64,000 bases of DNA, taken from contig CBFFRP010000380.1 of NCBI GenBank assembly GCA_965644295.1, positions 62,001-126,000 on the forward strand, in the 5' to 3' direction. Made by a program: the position numbers and the translations under genes. Under the pieces are notes generated by a model. The model saw only the letters and a list, made by a program, of their open reading frames with translations, did no database searches and was not told where the DNA came from. The DNA is from Paraphysomonas bandaiensis (taxonomy: Eukaryota; Chrysophyceae). Every line of letters begins with the position of its first letter. The first letter of the stretch is position 1. This document shows positions 1 to 12,547 of the stretch, in pieces.

Positions 1-602
1 TCGCCACCTTGGCCACTCCAGCTATAATGACTTTAAGTGGAGTGTCAGGGCGGAGAATTACCTCTAGTATATGCACAATACTGGCAGTATGACCCACTAA
101 GCTGTGTGAACCTAGACCCGATAACGCAGGTCGTAAACCGAAGTAGCTACTGAGGATATCCTGTGCCTTGTCGCCTTCATCGACAGGCAACAGAGACCAA
201 TCGGAATAGTCACCCAGTATGTGCCCATCCACGGGTAGAACAGGAGTAGACGTGGGAAGTGATTCCTGTACGCTCATTGTATTAAGACTCCCTCCAAAGC
301 TACTTGGTTCTGCCACCCTTTCTACAACAATATATCAATAATTTATCGACATAAAAGGCATTATCAAACCTGCTGGGGAGGGCTTACAATGAGGAGAACT
401 CACCAAAGACTCTATGCTCAATGATGACAACTCTTCCAGTAACACAGATGTCGATTGATAAAGCTACATATCAACTGTTACCAGATAGTAATGATACACA
501 TGTCTCCATCACCATCATCTCATCATCAGATAGCCCATCATTATCATCACTATCAGAGGTCTCCACAGTATACTCCATACTCATATCTTCAGATACTTTC
601 AT
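1..602 (-). CDS. Unrecognised multi-exon gene, 5' part, runs off the window
   Basis: On the minus strand an open frame runs from the window edge to an acceptor at 321. It joins in frame, across an 82-nt GT-AG intron (322-403), to a short exon at 404-463. Further upstream a Met codon at 602 opens an acidic exon rich in Asp, Ser and Glu. That exon shares the reading frame of 404-463 but is separated from it by an in-frame TGA near 474. The TGA disappears if an 18-nt (464-481) or 36-nt (464-499) GT-AG segment is removed. The visible protein includes SYFGLRPALSGLG and LEVILRPDTPLKVIIAG. I recognise no family. The exon join at 322-403 is reasonably supported; the start and the tiny intron are not. 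Confidence 0.45.
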
Positions 603-1723
603 CTATTAACACATCAATCTATTGATTATATTCATATATAGCCATATATACCATAGCTGTATCGAGCTCTTGCTCAAGCTCATGTGTGAGCTCCGCCAGA
701 CGATGAATCTTATCACACATACATTATTATCATTCGATTATATTCACATAATAATCACCTCAACTGGCTCTTCCATGGGTGATCACAATGGCATGTCTGA
801 GTGGTTATTTCATATATAGGAGGATGCCAAGCTCTTAGCAAGGAATTATAGAGTACTCTATACATACACAGCATACAGCAGTACACACATACATCACAGC
901 AGGACATACAGCAGTACACACATACATATCACACAGTTGGACATACAGCAGTACACACATACATCACAGCAGGACATACAGCAGTACACACATACATATC
1001 ACACAGTTGGACATACAGCAGTACACACATACATATCACACAGTTGGACATACAGCAGTTTAGTATAGAGATGATGCATTGTGTACAGCAACATACAGTA
1101 CCTGACTACTTCTAACACAAGTATAGAAAGAACAATGCAGCAGTACATATTCATGCTGTGGTTGCTATCTATATACAGCAGTTGAAAAATACGAGAGTGT
1201 ATTTCAGTATCATATCAGTTGCGGAATCATGGGAATGACATTAACATTAAGTTACATGAGAATTATATCATTATACCACTCTATAAGCGCCTGTCAAGAG
1301 TAATTTATCATTAGACAAGAGAGACCATTGTCGAAGTCAGGTTGGATGCATCAAAATAGCTGTTACGAATGAATGTGGAAGAGTTCTAGCTCTAATTTAA
1401 TCTCGTGCGCTCTATTAGAGTCATGTGAATAAGCTATGCTATTAGACACCTTCCAATGGATGATCCTTGAGAATAGATATAGAAAATCACTATTGTATAT
1501 TGACTGAGTGAGGAGAATACTGAAGTTCATAACTGCTAACAGACGTGATCAGTGATAATATAACTAAGTCGATTCCAGGTAATTAATTAATGAAATAATT
1601 AATTAATGTAACAACTAGTCGTCTATATACTATCATACGAAACACGTGGTAAAAGAATATTGGTAATTTGACCTTCTGTGCACATGAGATTATGATACCC
1701 TAATAATGAAAATTTTCGATCGC
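603..1723. repeat. Intergenic region with a tandem CAGCAG/ACATAC repeat (about 868-1062)
   Basis: Most of this stretch holds no gene that I can see. Between about 868 and 1062 a block of roughly 35 and 33 bases alternates. Its shared core is ACATACAGCAGTACACACAT, followed either by CACAGCAGG or by ATCACACAGTTGG. The block lies upstream of the minus-strand gene that starts near 602, so it may be promoter-proximal. The rest, 1063-1723, is AT-rich with short palindromic runs such as TTAATTAATGAAATAATTAATTAA near 1580-1603. Confidence 0.7.
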
Positions 1724-3506
1724 TTATAACCAATCTCTTGTGCTAGTCTTCGTTTCCCTATTTATGACTATGTAGCTTCTAGAGTATATAAATTGACTTC
1801 GGATGTTGTTACCTGAAGAAGGGGTGTCGTTAGCGGATATAACCGGAGGAGGTGGTAGATCATGAGTAGATGCTGCGTTCTGAACCTTAGAGGGCGAAAC
1901 ACGTACCGGAGTTGAGGTCGCTCTACTTCTTGGGGGTAGTTTTATAGACTTACAGTAGGTGGCTTTCACCTGCAACATGGCTTGCATAGATTCGATATCT
2001 GCGAATCTATATACTGAAGTGGCCTGTAAGTCACAAACCAGCGACCGAGGAACAGAAGGTGTGGACACAAAAAATGCAGGCTTTACGGAGGTTACTTGCG
2101 ATAAACTGGTGACAACTCTATGGCCAGGAGGTTCAGCCTGCGTACGTCTCTTTCTCACTGGAAAGCTTAATTCATCCTTAGCTGAAACGGATGGCGGACA
2201 CCTGTCTGGTTCGCTGCTAGGATAACTAGTCACTGGTGTGGTCAAGAGCGGGGAGGACTCAGTGCGCTTCCTATAAGATGAGTCAGACATGCACTTTTGG
2301 CCAAGTAGTTGTGTTTGCGATTTTCCTCTACTACTTGGGTCTTCTAGGCGAAATACTAAAAGCATGGGATGGGCAAGTGTGCTCTCAGGGATTAGCATAA
2401 TGCCAGGTTCTGCTTCTTGGTCAACCACATGGTGGATAACAGAGTAGGACGCATATGCACTCTCAGTCCTTCCAACCAATTTTAAGGCAGTCATGATTAG
2501 CTCCTGTAGAGAGGCTCGGGGAAACTCATTCCTCCATGTAGTAGAGTTTTCAGCAAGGACCCTCTCGGCAGCGGACATGCATGACGAAAACACACCATTT
2601 AAGCCAACTTCGGACCCCTCCAAGCGGCAACCCTGGACCACAATACGGTCCCGCAAGAGATCTTTTTCAACTTGATCTATTGTGACCTCGTCACCGAGTG
2701 CGCCCGGGCACCAACTCTGTGGTGTGTCAAAAGCAGTAGACAGATTTACTTTACAGGGGAGATTAGAAGCTAGGCTTGTTAGGGTCACTGGGAATAGCAC
2801 GAAATTAGCACGGGTTGAGATTTATAAAAAATATACACGTACGAGGAAATGATGTGAGTTCATGTGAAGGTATAATTGTCCACTCTGCATAGTTGATAAT
2901 TGGAAATAAAGCATTGTCTGCCAATTCGTGCTTGTCGACTTCCAGAAATTTTTCCAGAAGTCCTATTATGTATGCATCTGACATGCATTTCTCGTCCAGA
3001 CAAACTTCCCGAATCCATTGGTCAAGTGACAATCTTCTCTGCTCATACTGTTCATTGCTTGGGTTCAGGCTCAAAATAACTTTGACGGGAAAGGAGTGTT
3101 TAAGGTGATTCAAAGAGCCCATAGGAAATGACCACCGGAGCTCGTACAGTGCAGAATACCTTTTCTCAATACTCCATTTCCTCCCGTCACGCAAAATTAC
3201 ATTTAAACGATAAAACACTTTCTCTTCATTTTTGGACACTTGTTTCCTGCTCCATGATGGTATACTCACATAGAAACTCGATTTTTGAATGGCCCGTGCT
3301 TCCGAATACAGCGGTAGAGTAGGGCTCATCACTCTGTCCCGCCACTCCCCCGGTGTTTCGGACACCCAAGATGTGTCCACAGACCCGGACTGAAGCATTT
3401 TAAGGGCTGCATATATATCACCTCTAGTTTCGTGAAGTGCTTGTTTAGCCTCCTCTTCAGAGAACCCTCTCCCAATAAGGTCATCTAAATCCGTCGCAGG
3501 CTCCAT
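1724..3506 (-). CDS. UBA-PX domain protein (putative phosphoinositide-binding sorting protein)
   Basis: Two exons, 2843-3506 and 1724-2787, are joined across a 55-nt intron (2788-2842; GTACGT to CCCAG, with GCTAAT as a likely branch site) and give about 575 residues. Residues 5-45 look like a UBA fold (GFSEEEAKQALHETRGD), which in other proteins binds ubiquitin. Residues about 75-195 resemble a PX domain: beta strands, then RYSALYELRWSF, then a proline-containing loop (FPVK) and the helical SLDQWIREVCLDEKCM. PX domains bind membrane phosphoinositides, usually on endosomes. The C-terminal half has a helical segment around residues 280-340 and then a Ser/Pro/Arg-rich tail with no family I know. 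UBA followed by PX is an unusual order. I infer a role in ubiquitin-linked endosomal sorting; specific partners cannot be inferred. Confidence 0.72.
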
Positions 3507-4068
3507 CTCTAAACACTATCACCTAAATAAATAGGCCTTAGAATGCCTTTAATTAAATATCAAGATCATACGGTGCAAGAGATGCGGTGATTGTATTATT
3601 ATTACTTGCCTATCTGGACATTTGGACATCTGAATCCTGTTTTTTGAGATTTTTATTTGTGTCATACAAAAGGGTCATTTTTATATATCCAGCAACAGGA
3701 ATATTCCCTTCTGTCACATTCTTGAATTACACAAAGCCCGAAATCCCTGTTTTTACAGTACATTCTCTCAAATCTCCAGTTTTACACAAAAGTTCACCAT
3801 ATATGCTAGATATACACACACTATGTAACGGTTGCTGTATATGGTACGTTAGTATATATATATATACACTCTGTATGCTGGTGTATATGGATGAGTAGTA
3901 CAGTATGCATGTCTCAGGTACACAGGACTATACAGCAGTTCTCATACATTACTACTATATATACTTATCATCTCCATTAGACATTCCAATTCCAACCTCT
4001 TACTAGCCTTTAGCTTTCATCGATCGACCTCTTACTATTTGTCCAAGAATGTGGCTATAAGAGGCATC
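3507..4068. promoter_or_regulatory. Divergent intergenic promoter region
   Basis: This 562-base gap separates two genes transcribed away from each other, so it should carry both promoters. It holds AT-rich runs (TATATATATATACAC near 3854) and a TATACAGCAGTTCTCATACAT motif near 3931-3950. That motif resembles the AGCAGTAC-type words found upstream of other genes in this window. No convincing gene is present. Confidence 0.5.
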
Positions 4069-5076
4069 ATGGAGGCAGGGGCCGCGTACGTAACTCCATT
4101 CGGCTATCATATGCAGCTGTCTGTAGATAGCATCGTATCCGTATCACGAACCACTACTTGTGATATTATGTGTACATCGAACACAGCATCACAACTAGCC
4201 ACAGATGACAACCCGGACCCATTGTCACGAACTAGTTTAAAAGCAGAAGCGACCCTTCCTTATAAGGAGAGCTCTAAGCCGACTCTCCCTAAGGGCAACA
4301 CAGTATTCACCAAATATAGACATACAGAGTTAAGAATAAAAAAGAGCGCCGAAATGAGGAAGGAACGAGATGAATTTTTTAAAAAGTTGGCTTTGGAGCG
4401 CGCACAGAAAAGACATAGAGAGGAACATTCTGCCACGAAAATTCAGTCCCATATTAGAGGGTATTTAGCGAGACCCCGACCAGAAAAAGTGGTAAAAATT
4501 CACCAGTCACGCCCGCTTAGAGTAGCTGCGCCTCACACAGTTGAGGCCCGACAACTGCAGGATGAGTTGTGTGACTATGCTCTGTCATTGGGTCTGAAAC
4601 CAATTCCTGGTCTCACTCTAGAAACAAGAGCGAAGCACAATAGAAGGAAAGACAGGATTGAACTCGCGGCATCACTTCGTCTGCAGTCCTTCTTTCGAAT
4701 GATGACTTGCATGTTGCGAACGCGGAAAAGTGCTATTCGTGCACGCAAGACACTTCAGAATAACGCTGCCTGTACGCTTCAGCGGTTTTTCGTGTTTGTG
4801 CGCAAGAAGATCCACAAAGATAAGCTGCTGAATCAAAACCAGCACTTTGCAGCCATTAAAATTCAGACTAGATTTCGGATGTTCGTATCATTTCACAAGT
4901 AAGGATATTGCTATACTTGAGATGATGTGGTTAAAATGTATGTGTGCAGAGTTCGTGCCCTGAAGAAGCAGCGGGATATGCGGCGGCGGCAGGAGGATGC
5001 ACGAACCATGATCCGGCGGACTCTGCTTCGACGGATATTGAAATCACGACTTGCCGAGCACCAGAAGAATTCTTGA
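4069..5076 (+). CDS. Short IQ-motif protein (putative calmodulin-binding)
   Basis: Two exons, 4069-4898 and 4950-5076, are joined across a 51-nt intron (GTAAGG to GTGCAG) and give 318 residues. The reading frame is open slightly upstream, but the first ATG in frame is at 4069. After a low-complexity N terminus (about residues 1-95) the protein becomes very basic and helical. At least four IQ-like segments are visible: ATKIQSHIRGYLARPRP, ASLRLQSFFRMMTCMLR, ACTLQRFFVFVRKK and AIKIQTRFRMFV. IQ motifs bind calmodulin or centrin-like EF-hand light chains. In flagellates, small IQ proteins of this sort are often axonemal or basal-body associated, which is inference here. The last exon ends in an Arg-rich helix. 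No orthologue is named. Confidence 0.7.
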
Positions 5077-6553
5077 ATGAAGTATCTGTATTATAGAGTT
5101 CTGAGAATATGATGTGATGCGCGATTTGTGTCTATAGTTTGTAAAGCATACAGCCTATTTGACAACTGATTCCTTACAAGACCGCAACACTGAAAAATTA
5201 TAAGAGTTAGGTGTAGATGACGATTGAACGACATATTATATCCATATGATTGTATGTTATGTAATAATATTTATTGTTCGTGTAATGCAGTACTATTTTC
5301 TATACTGTGATTGCATAGCACAGCAGGTAATTGACAATTCATAAAATTTGTTCTAATGTTATTGATGCCGGTTCAATTCAATAACTATTGCTAGTTATTT
5401 CTTACGTTGTCTTAGCCACTCAAGATTGGATACTAGATATATGTTATGCCTGGGTAATACTTGGGTCATCACTTATTGAGTGTTGAAAGCACAAACGAAT
5501 AAAATATTTGCAAAATTTTGACCATTCGAATTCTAATATCACCTCTTATTCCTAGCTACCATACAAGCAAATTAAAATCTGAAATGTTTCACTTTCTAAT
5601 TTTTAAAACACAGTTTCGTTGAAATGACGTAAACTGTTATCGATAATCTGCTTTTCCTCACAACCAGAAACAGGTGAAGAATGAAATGTACGGCTATCTT
5701 CATCTAGGTGTAATATTTACTGAAATTAGAGTTGTTATCCCCGAATATGATTCAGAGTGTAAGTGTAGTTTGTGATTTTAAGAATAAACGGTAGTATAAG
5801 TCACCATACCATAGATAACTTATAATAAAGAAGTAAATAACGCTCTATGTTATTATCAATTTGTGGCTTGACAGTACTTTACAACATTAACTTGTTCTAG
5901 GAGTAAGCTATCTAGATAATAAAGTTAATAAGCAATTCATAATACTGAGGCTAATTCCATTCTGGTGAATGAACTCGACAGTGTAGATACGATATTCAAG
6001 AGTACACTGTTTAAGAGTTCAGAGGGTGCCAGCTAGTGATATTGCACTGTTACTTCGGAATCATTATAGCGCTCAATGAGCAAACTACAACAAGCAAAGT
6101 AAAGCATCAAAGACTAATGCTTTAAAAACTAAAACCCCATACTAGTTAATATCTTGGCATATCTTCTATATAGAATTACTCTGATAGGCTCTTACCATTC
6201 CACCCTCACCATATCAGCAGGCGCAATCAGTTTTTTGGGAAAAAAATCGTTGTTTTTAGAACGTTCTCCTTCAAAAGTCACAATCGTACAATTTTATAGA
6301 TACTTTCCCATATAAAAGTCCTTTCCATTTTTTTAATTTTTCAGTTTCCCTTTGCCTGTTGAAGATATTTTAAGGTGTTTCTTTGTGCAACAACTGCTCC
6401 TGCTTCGAGATGAATAGATTGATATACATGTATTTGCTTTTTGAATATGGGGAATATATTGATTTACACTCTAGAATTAGTTTGATATTAGTTCACTTGC
6501 TACGTCGAGGAGGGGTTGAGGATAAACTATTTGTTGTGTCACCGGAATAGACA
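5077..6553. other. AT-rich intergenic region, no gene seen
   Basis: About 1.5 kb between the IQ protein and DAW1. No open frame with protein-like composition, tRNA or repeat block was recognised. The last 300 bases should include the DAW1 promoter. Confidence 0.6.
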
Positions 6554-8174
6554 ATGAAGTTGAAACGGTTTCTACTCCGCTACTATCCGCCAGGTAATGA
6601 TATGAATGGAGTGCAATGGGAATTAAATAATAACACTGGAAATGTTTATATAGGTATTATTCTAGAATATGAATTGCGTGATAAGACACGAGAAATGAAA
6701 GAGATCGATTTGCTACACTTAACTCCAGAGTAAGATATTTGTTGTTAATGTGATTATTTAATGTGTGTTGTAGTGCTGATGTAGATGTTATTGTGAATCA
6801 AATTGTCTTTGAGGAGCCCCTCATTTCCGAAAGCAAGAAGCCACACTTGCGTAGATCGTTATATAGTACGTTATATTCGTTTTCTTTGTTGCTATTTTGA
6901 CTCTGTACACAGAGTTGATTGAAAAGCTCGAAAGTAATGAAGCGAGCGACTTCTTTCTGTTTAAAATTCTCCGCGCACACATCTTACCTCTAACGAATTG
7001 CGCATTCAACAAGTCGGGAGATAAATTTATCACTGGTAGTTATGACAGGACGTGTAAAGTATGGAATACTATTACTGGAGATGAACTTTTAACACTAGAG
7101 GGACATCGTAACGTTGTATACGCCATTGCCTTTAATAACCCGTATGGTGACAAAGTTATCACTGGCTCTTTTGGTATGTTTTGTAATTGTTGTACCGCCG
7201 TAAAACTAAGTGTTATTGTAGATAAAACATGCAAACTATGGAGTGCGGAGACGGGGCAGTTATATCACACCTTCCGCGGGCATGCAACGGAGATAGTTTG
7301 CTTGTCCTTCAACCCACACGGAACAATGATAGCTACCGGGTCGATGGACAATACAGCCCGCTTATGGGATGTAGAGGCCGGGGAATGCTTGCATACACTT
7401 TTGGGACACACTGCAGAGATCGTATCATTAGACTTTGACACGCATGGACAACGGATAATTACCGGATCTTTTGATAATACCGTCAAGGTGTGGGATGTGC
7501 GGAATGGACGGTGCATCCACACTCTCAACGGACATCAGGGCGAGATCAGTTCCTGCCAATTTAATTACGCATCAGATCTGTGTATCAGTGGATCCATTGA
7601 CAGAACTTGCAAGGTATTTTTCCCTGTTGTCTTGTGTTCTGCGTGCAGAAAACCCCATTCATTCTATCCTTGCACTCTCAAGTGGTCTTTCGTAGACCCG
7701 CACCATGCAAGCATATGCAATGTCGTCCTTTGAATTTTATATTTTAGCCTTGTGCTTACTGTATCTGTTTGCTATGAACAGGTGTGGGACGTTCAGAGTG
7801 GGACCTGTATTCACACCTTGCGTGGACACAACGATGAGATCCTGGATGTATCCTTCAATGCCACCGGATCCAAGCTTGTTACCGCTTCTGCGGACGGAAA
7901 TTCTCGCGTGTATAACACTATGACTGGAGCCTGCCATGCCATTCTCACTGGGCACGAAGGTGAGATATCAAAGGTGGCATTCAACCCTCAGGGGTCACGG
8001 ATCTTGACCGCCTCGTCTGATAAATCTGCCCGTATATGGGAGACAGAGACAGGTGATTGCCTGCAGGTACTTGAGGGCCACACGGATGAGATTTTCAGTT
8101 GCGCATTCAATTACGAAGGTGATACAATTATCACCGGCTCCAAGGATAACACATGCAGGATATGGAAGTGCTGA
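6554..8174 (+). CDS. DAW1: Dynein assembly factor with WD repeats 1 (outer-arm dynein factor)
   Basis: Six exons (6554-6593, 6654-6729, 6774-6865, 6913-7173, 7222-7613, 7782-8174) give 417 residues, close to the 415 of human DAW1. The N terminus reads [14 protein letters not shown] and continues IILEYE across the first intron, matching the family signature. The core [13 protein letters not shown] is followed by eight WD40 repeats with phrases diagnostic of DAW1: [43 protein letters not shown] and a C-terminal [15 protein letters not shown]1 (ODA16 in Chlamydomonas) is a cytoplasmic and intraflagellar-transport adaptor that brings outer dynein arms into cilia. Its presence indicates motile cilia with outer arms. 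Introns are 44-60 nt except the last (168 nt). No broken codon was seen, so the gene looks functional. Confidence 0.95.
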
Positions 8175-11167
8175 GGGCGCTAGTACGAATGTGTTCAGTG
8201 AAATTTATCGCTGCTTATGTTGGAGCAAGTGGGCGTGTAGTTCGTAGCTAGATGAATCAATTCTTAGTTCTTGTGGAATTTGCTGACGTGAAGCCAACAA
8301 TGAAAGTGGCTGTCAGTATACATATAGGTAGGAATGAGTAAAATGTAGAGTGGTAACTGCTTTATTGAGAGCTTCGCGCTCTCTTTGTGCGGTGTCTAGG
8401 TAGCCACTGCGTTTCATCATGTTACACTAACTGTAAAACTAGCCAACTACCGCTGCAAACATGTGTGAGTAACGAAAAATAAAATTAATAGTATGAATTG
8501 AATTACAAAGGTGTTTGCAATTTAATGTCTTTATTTACATTGGCTTGGATATGATAGTTCTTAGAGCAGCCAGTATGATATATCTAATCCACAGTATGCT
8601 GTACATATACTAAATCTGTTTCGTTATATGGCCTGCTAGTTATTACTGGAGTAGCTATGACGAACACATCGAACATTGGATTAGTATGCTTGTATATACA
8701 CAAAGTTATTGATTCATTAGCAAAATCATATCAATACCAAAAACAGAAAAACTGGCACACTTTGACAATTGGAGATACAGAGAATAAGACAGTGAAAGCC
8801 TGTCATAAAGAGTGTTACTAGAGTAGAAAATAGTAAAAAATGAATCATAATATATCATATTCATGTTAGTGTATAGTCATACGACGTCATTTCTCTTGCA
8901 ATTGATACAGTCTAAAGAAAGAGCTGAAACCAGAATATAGATATAGATTCAACTCGTGTTAATATGGAGCGTACCCTCATACGAGATTATATGGTTTTCA
9001 AGTAATATTTAAGAGTGAAATACCCAAAAAATTCACATAAGAATGTGCTCTAGGTGCCCTATATAGCGGTAGCTGGGGCCTCCTAGTACCCGAAATTTCC
9101 GATCATCTATCTACAAGGTATTCGTAATTAAGTGTTTAGTTTACTTGAGTATATCTATCTGCTTAATGGTTTGATTGGGGTGGCTATATACTTATGTATG
9201 TATCTTGTGTTTATCTGGCCGAAAAAGGACAAACCGGGTGCGGCTATATGATGTTACCACTACTGCTGTATATCCTGCCGTATTATCATATACGGGTAGG
9301 AATTCCTATTCCTACCAGACAAGTCCAGAAAAACGAGAAAAGTTCTCACTCATCATCACCACTCACTATTCATCACACCTCAGTTTAAAGGATAGCGGCA
9401 ATTTATTTTTTTCTCCCTTTTTTACTATTTTTACCCATTTTACCCTAAAAATACAGCATTCTATTGAGAAAAGGGTAGATGTAAAAAAGGTAATTTATTG
9501 CATACGGTTTACCCCAATAATGGAGCTCTATCTGTGGAAGAGATAAAAGACGTGATAGACACATTAAAAGATAGCAACAATTACAAGACAATATCGACAT
9601 AAGACAGCAATGTCACAACCCTTTAAAGGAAAGATAAGACGAGGTTTATTCGTGGCATCATTAAGTGGGTTATTCCAGTCGTTATTAAGCATCTGATTGA
9701 GCAAGCAGGCGATCTGGTAAGTATGAAGAAGAAGAGCAGTAGAAGGCCAAAAGTTGACTTAAATGTATGGAGTCTATGTATATTTATACTCATAGAGCGT
9801 ATAACTTTTATCTTTTCTATAGTGAGAGTATGAAAATATGTACAGAGTTGAAACACATTGACACACGCTCACACGCTTAATATGCATATCACCAGTATTC
9901 ATCACAGTGAGCCCTTGAGCCGAGTGCACCTTCATAGACATCGTAAAAACATATAAATCATAAGTATATATACTGTGACAGCAGGTAACCCAAGAAATAA
10001 TAATAAGCTTGTAATTTATTATTGCAATACAGATATCTTTCTCCTCTATATTATGTATACTCCAGGTGTTAGAACATGACAAGTACATTGTATACTATAT
10101 GCACGCTGTATATTTAGCTATATTTTGACATTTATACGCATGTTTATACGTATGGAGACTCTTATTTTACTAATTATACGCCTATCGCAAGCACTTACAT
10201 GCACCACCCCAGCAGCTCCCAGAGGGCACCCAAGGCATCTGGTACACTCTATACTATCTATGTCTATAATGTTTTTATAGCCTTGAAATTTCATCAATAT
10301 GTGTTTTTATAACATGTTAATATACTCTATTTCTAGGTATACCTCAGAATCCCTTCAGCGTCTTTCAACTACTTCTCCCAGTGTCCTGATAAACTTGTAT
10401 TACAATTCATTAGGGGCAGCATTTCACTGCATGTTATGTCTCTATAATACTCTGCAACATGCAAAATTTGACCCATTTCTCTACACGTTTTCTTAATATA
10501 TGCTCTCTTGTTTTCACTGGATCTTTGACTTCCCAAAGTGACGCCCAGAGCTGCCGCAAGGAAACTGAATAAGTCCGCACAGTGGCAGAACCAGACACCC
10601 TTGTGGTTAACGTAGTGGAGTATGAAGCCACCCAATGAGAGGTATGGCATATTAGACTGCCTAATATCGAGACTTAAACAGTTCTTAGGTGTTGTCATCG
10701 CGCCTTATGGTGGCCACTGGAACATATTTGTTATTTCATGACGTTCGCTTATTCACTGGGAATACTGACCTGATTACACACGGTAGATATTGTCAGTAAG
10801 GCACATAGTAGTAATAAGAGTCCTCTACAAGAATATAATATATATAAGTACCTTTATGCAGCCATACGCTCGATATGGTCGTTAAGAGGGACCTACATTA
10901 ACGCTGAATCACCTACATAAACGCTGAATTCTGCACACCAGAATATCTCCACTTCAACCCCCCCCCCTACACACACTCCCATACAAAAAAACAGAATTCA
11001 TTTTTCTGGACTTGTGTGGTAGGACCTATACACATGTACCATACCATACATATAGCCTCACTGTATACTCTGTATATCATCATATCAAATATGTAGACAT
11101 GTAGACCTATAACTCATATATACATACATATATCACATTACATTCCACTCATAAAGAGTCTGATAGA
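8175..11167. other. Long intergenic region, no confident gene
   Basis: Nearly 3 kb, strongly AT-rich. Open frames at 9175-9546 (+) and 10369-10698 (-) exist. The first is low-complexity. The second (109 codons, with MPYLSLGGFILHYVNHKG and CHCADLFSFLAAALG) looks mildly protein-like but matches no family I know and shows no splice partners. A C-run followed by an A-run lies near 10960-10992. The last 150 bases (TATATACATACATATATCAC) probably hold the lipase promoter. Confidence 0.5.
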
Positions 11168-12547
11168 ATGATTAACTCAATCTTAGTCACATTTTCAATC
11201 TTATTCCTGGTTAAAGGGGATTTGAACTACGTTCCAGTGGATGAAGATGTGGGTGAGTGGTCATAGTTTGTTGCAGTTATATATATAATCGTTGTTGTCA
11301 GGTAAAGACATGACTGAAATCGTTCAGACACGAGGCTATCAAATTGAATCACACTATGTTACTACGAAAGATGGATATATTCTTAATGTATTCCGGATTC
11401 CAAGAGGTGCTGCGTCTGATTCTATTGCGACCACTAGACCCCCAGTGCTATTACAACATGGCCTGTTGGACTCGTCTTACACATGGGTGAATAACTATGC
11501 ATATGAGTCCCTGGGCTTTATCCTAGCTGATGCCGGATTTGATGTGTGGTTTGGTAATAACCGAGGTAATCGATACAGTCGCAATCACACAACTCTAGAT
11601 CCGAATGATGGGTCTCCGGAATTTTGGGAATTTACCTGGGATGACATGGCGAGTCAGGACGTTCCTGCTGTTATATACTACATACTGGAACAGACAGGAG
11701 CAGAATCATTAGGGTATGTGGGACACAGCGAGGGAACAATACAAATGTTTGCTGCAGGCGTTTCTACGGATGATTCTTATGTAAGTGGTGCAGTTTCCAA
11801 GGTCAACATTTTTGTTGCGCTCGCTCCCGTCACATATGTTTCGCAAATGAGATCGAAAGTCTTCATTGCATTGGCTGAAAGCGCTCTACCTGAGAAGCTT
11901 TATCAGAAAGGTATTGTTATTGTTATTGTTTATAATGTCTTTTCTTCTGTTTTGTTTTTCTATAGGGGACTATGAATTTCTGCCATATGGACCCGTTGAT
12001 CAAATTGCGCCGGAGATATGCCACCTTGTACAACGCGGATGCGATATCTTCTTGATGGCACTATGTGGTCCAACGAAACATATTAACGCCTCTCGCATAC
12101 AGGTTTACGTATCTGAGACTCCAGCTGGAACATCTATGATGAATATGATACACTGGCAGCAGGTAAGACACAGCCTTGCAGCTTGAACCTGACTCCTGGC
12201 CTTATTCTCACATGTCACATTATCGACAGGGTGTTTTAAAGCCAACATTCCAGAAATTTGACTATGGCACCGATGCTGCTAACACGGAGCATTATGGGAC
12301 CTCTGAACCGCCTCTTTACGATCTCAGCAAGCTCTCAGTTCCTACCGCTCTCTTCTATGGGTTGAACGATTATCTCGCAGACCCTAACGATGTGCAGCGT
12401 CTATTGGAGGAGGCTCCTGCAGATAAGATCGTCTTCACTGATGTGCAGGAGGAATACGCTCACTTGGATTACACATGGGCACCGGACGCCTATGAGAAAA
12501 TATATGGGAAAGTCAACGATTTACTAAAGCAGTATGCGGCCAAATAA
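11168..12547 (+). CDS. Secreted/lysosomal acid lipase (AB-hydrolase-associated lipase family)
   Basis: Four exons (11168-11252, 11302-11910, 11966-12162, 12230-12547) give 402 residues, against about 399 in human lysosomal acid lipase. Residues 1-18 are a signal peptide (MINSILVTFSILFLVKG). The family's N-terminal region follows (IVQTRGYQIESHYVTTKDGYIL), then LLQHGLLDSSYTWV with the oxyanion-hole His-Gly and the signature DVWFGNNRGNRYSR. The nucleophile elbow is GHSEG (Ser near residue 182). The catalytic Asp is probably in NDYLADPNDV and the His in EEYAHLDYTW. These enzymes cleave fatty acyl esters of sterols or glycerides in lysosomes or outside the cell. One oddity: the elbow has Glu where animal and plant members have Gln (GHSQG). 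Function as a neutral-lipid esterase is likely; the substrate is not proven. Confidence 0.9.

Noticed and set aside
9175-9546. A 123-codon frame in the 8.2-11.2 kb gap
   Set aside because: Starts within AT-rich DNA, low complexity (Phe/Lys/Ser runs), no similarity or splice sites.
10369-10698. A 109-codon minus-strand frame with mildly protein-like composition
   Set aside because: No recognisable domain, no splice partners and a competing frame over the same bases; noted in the intergenic entry instead.
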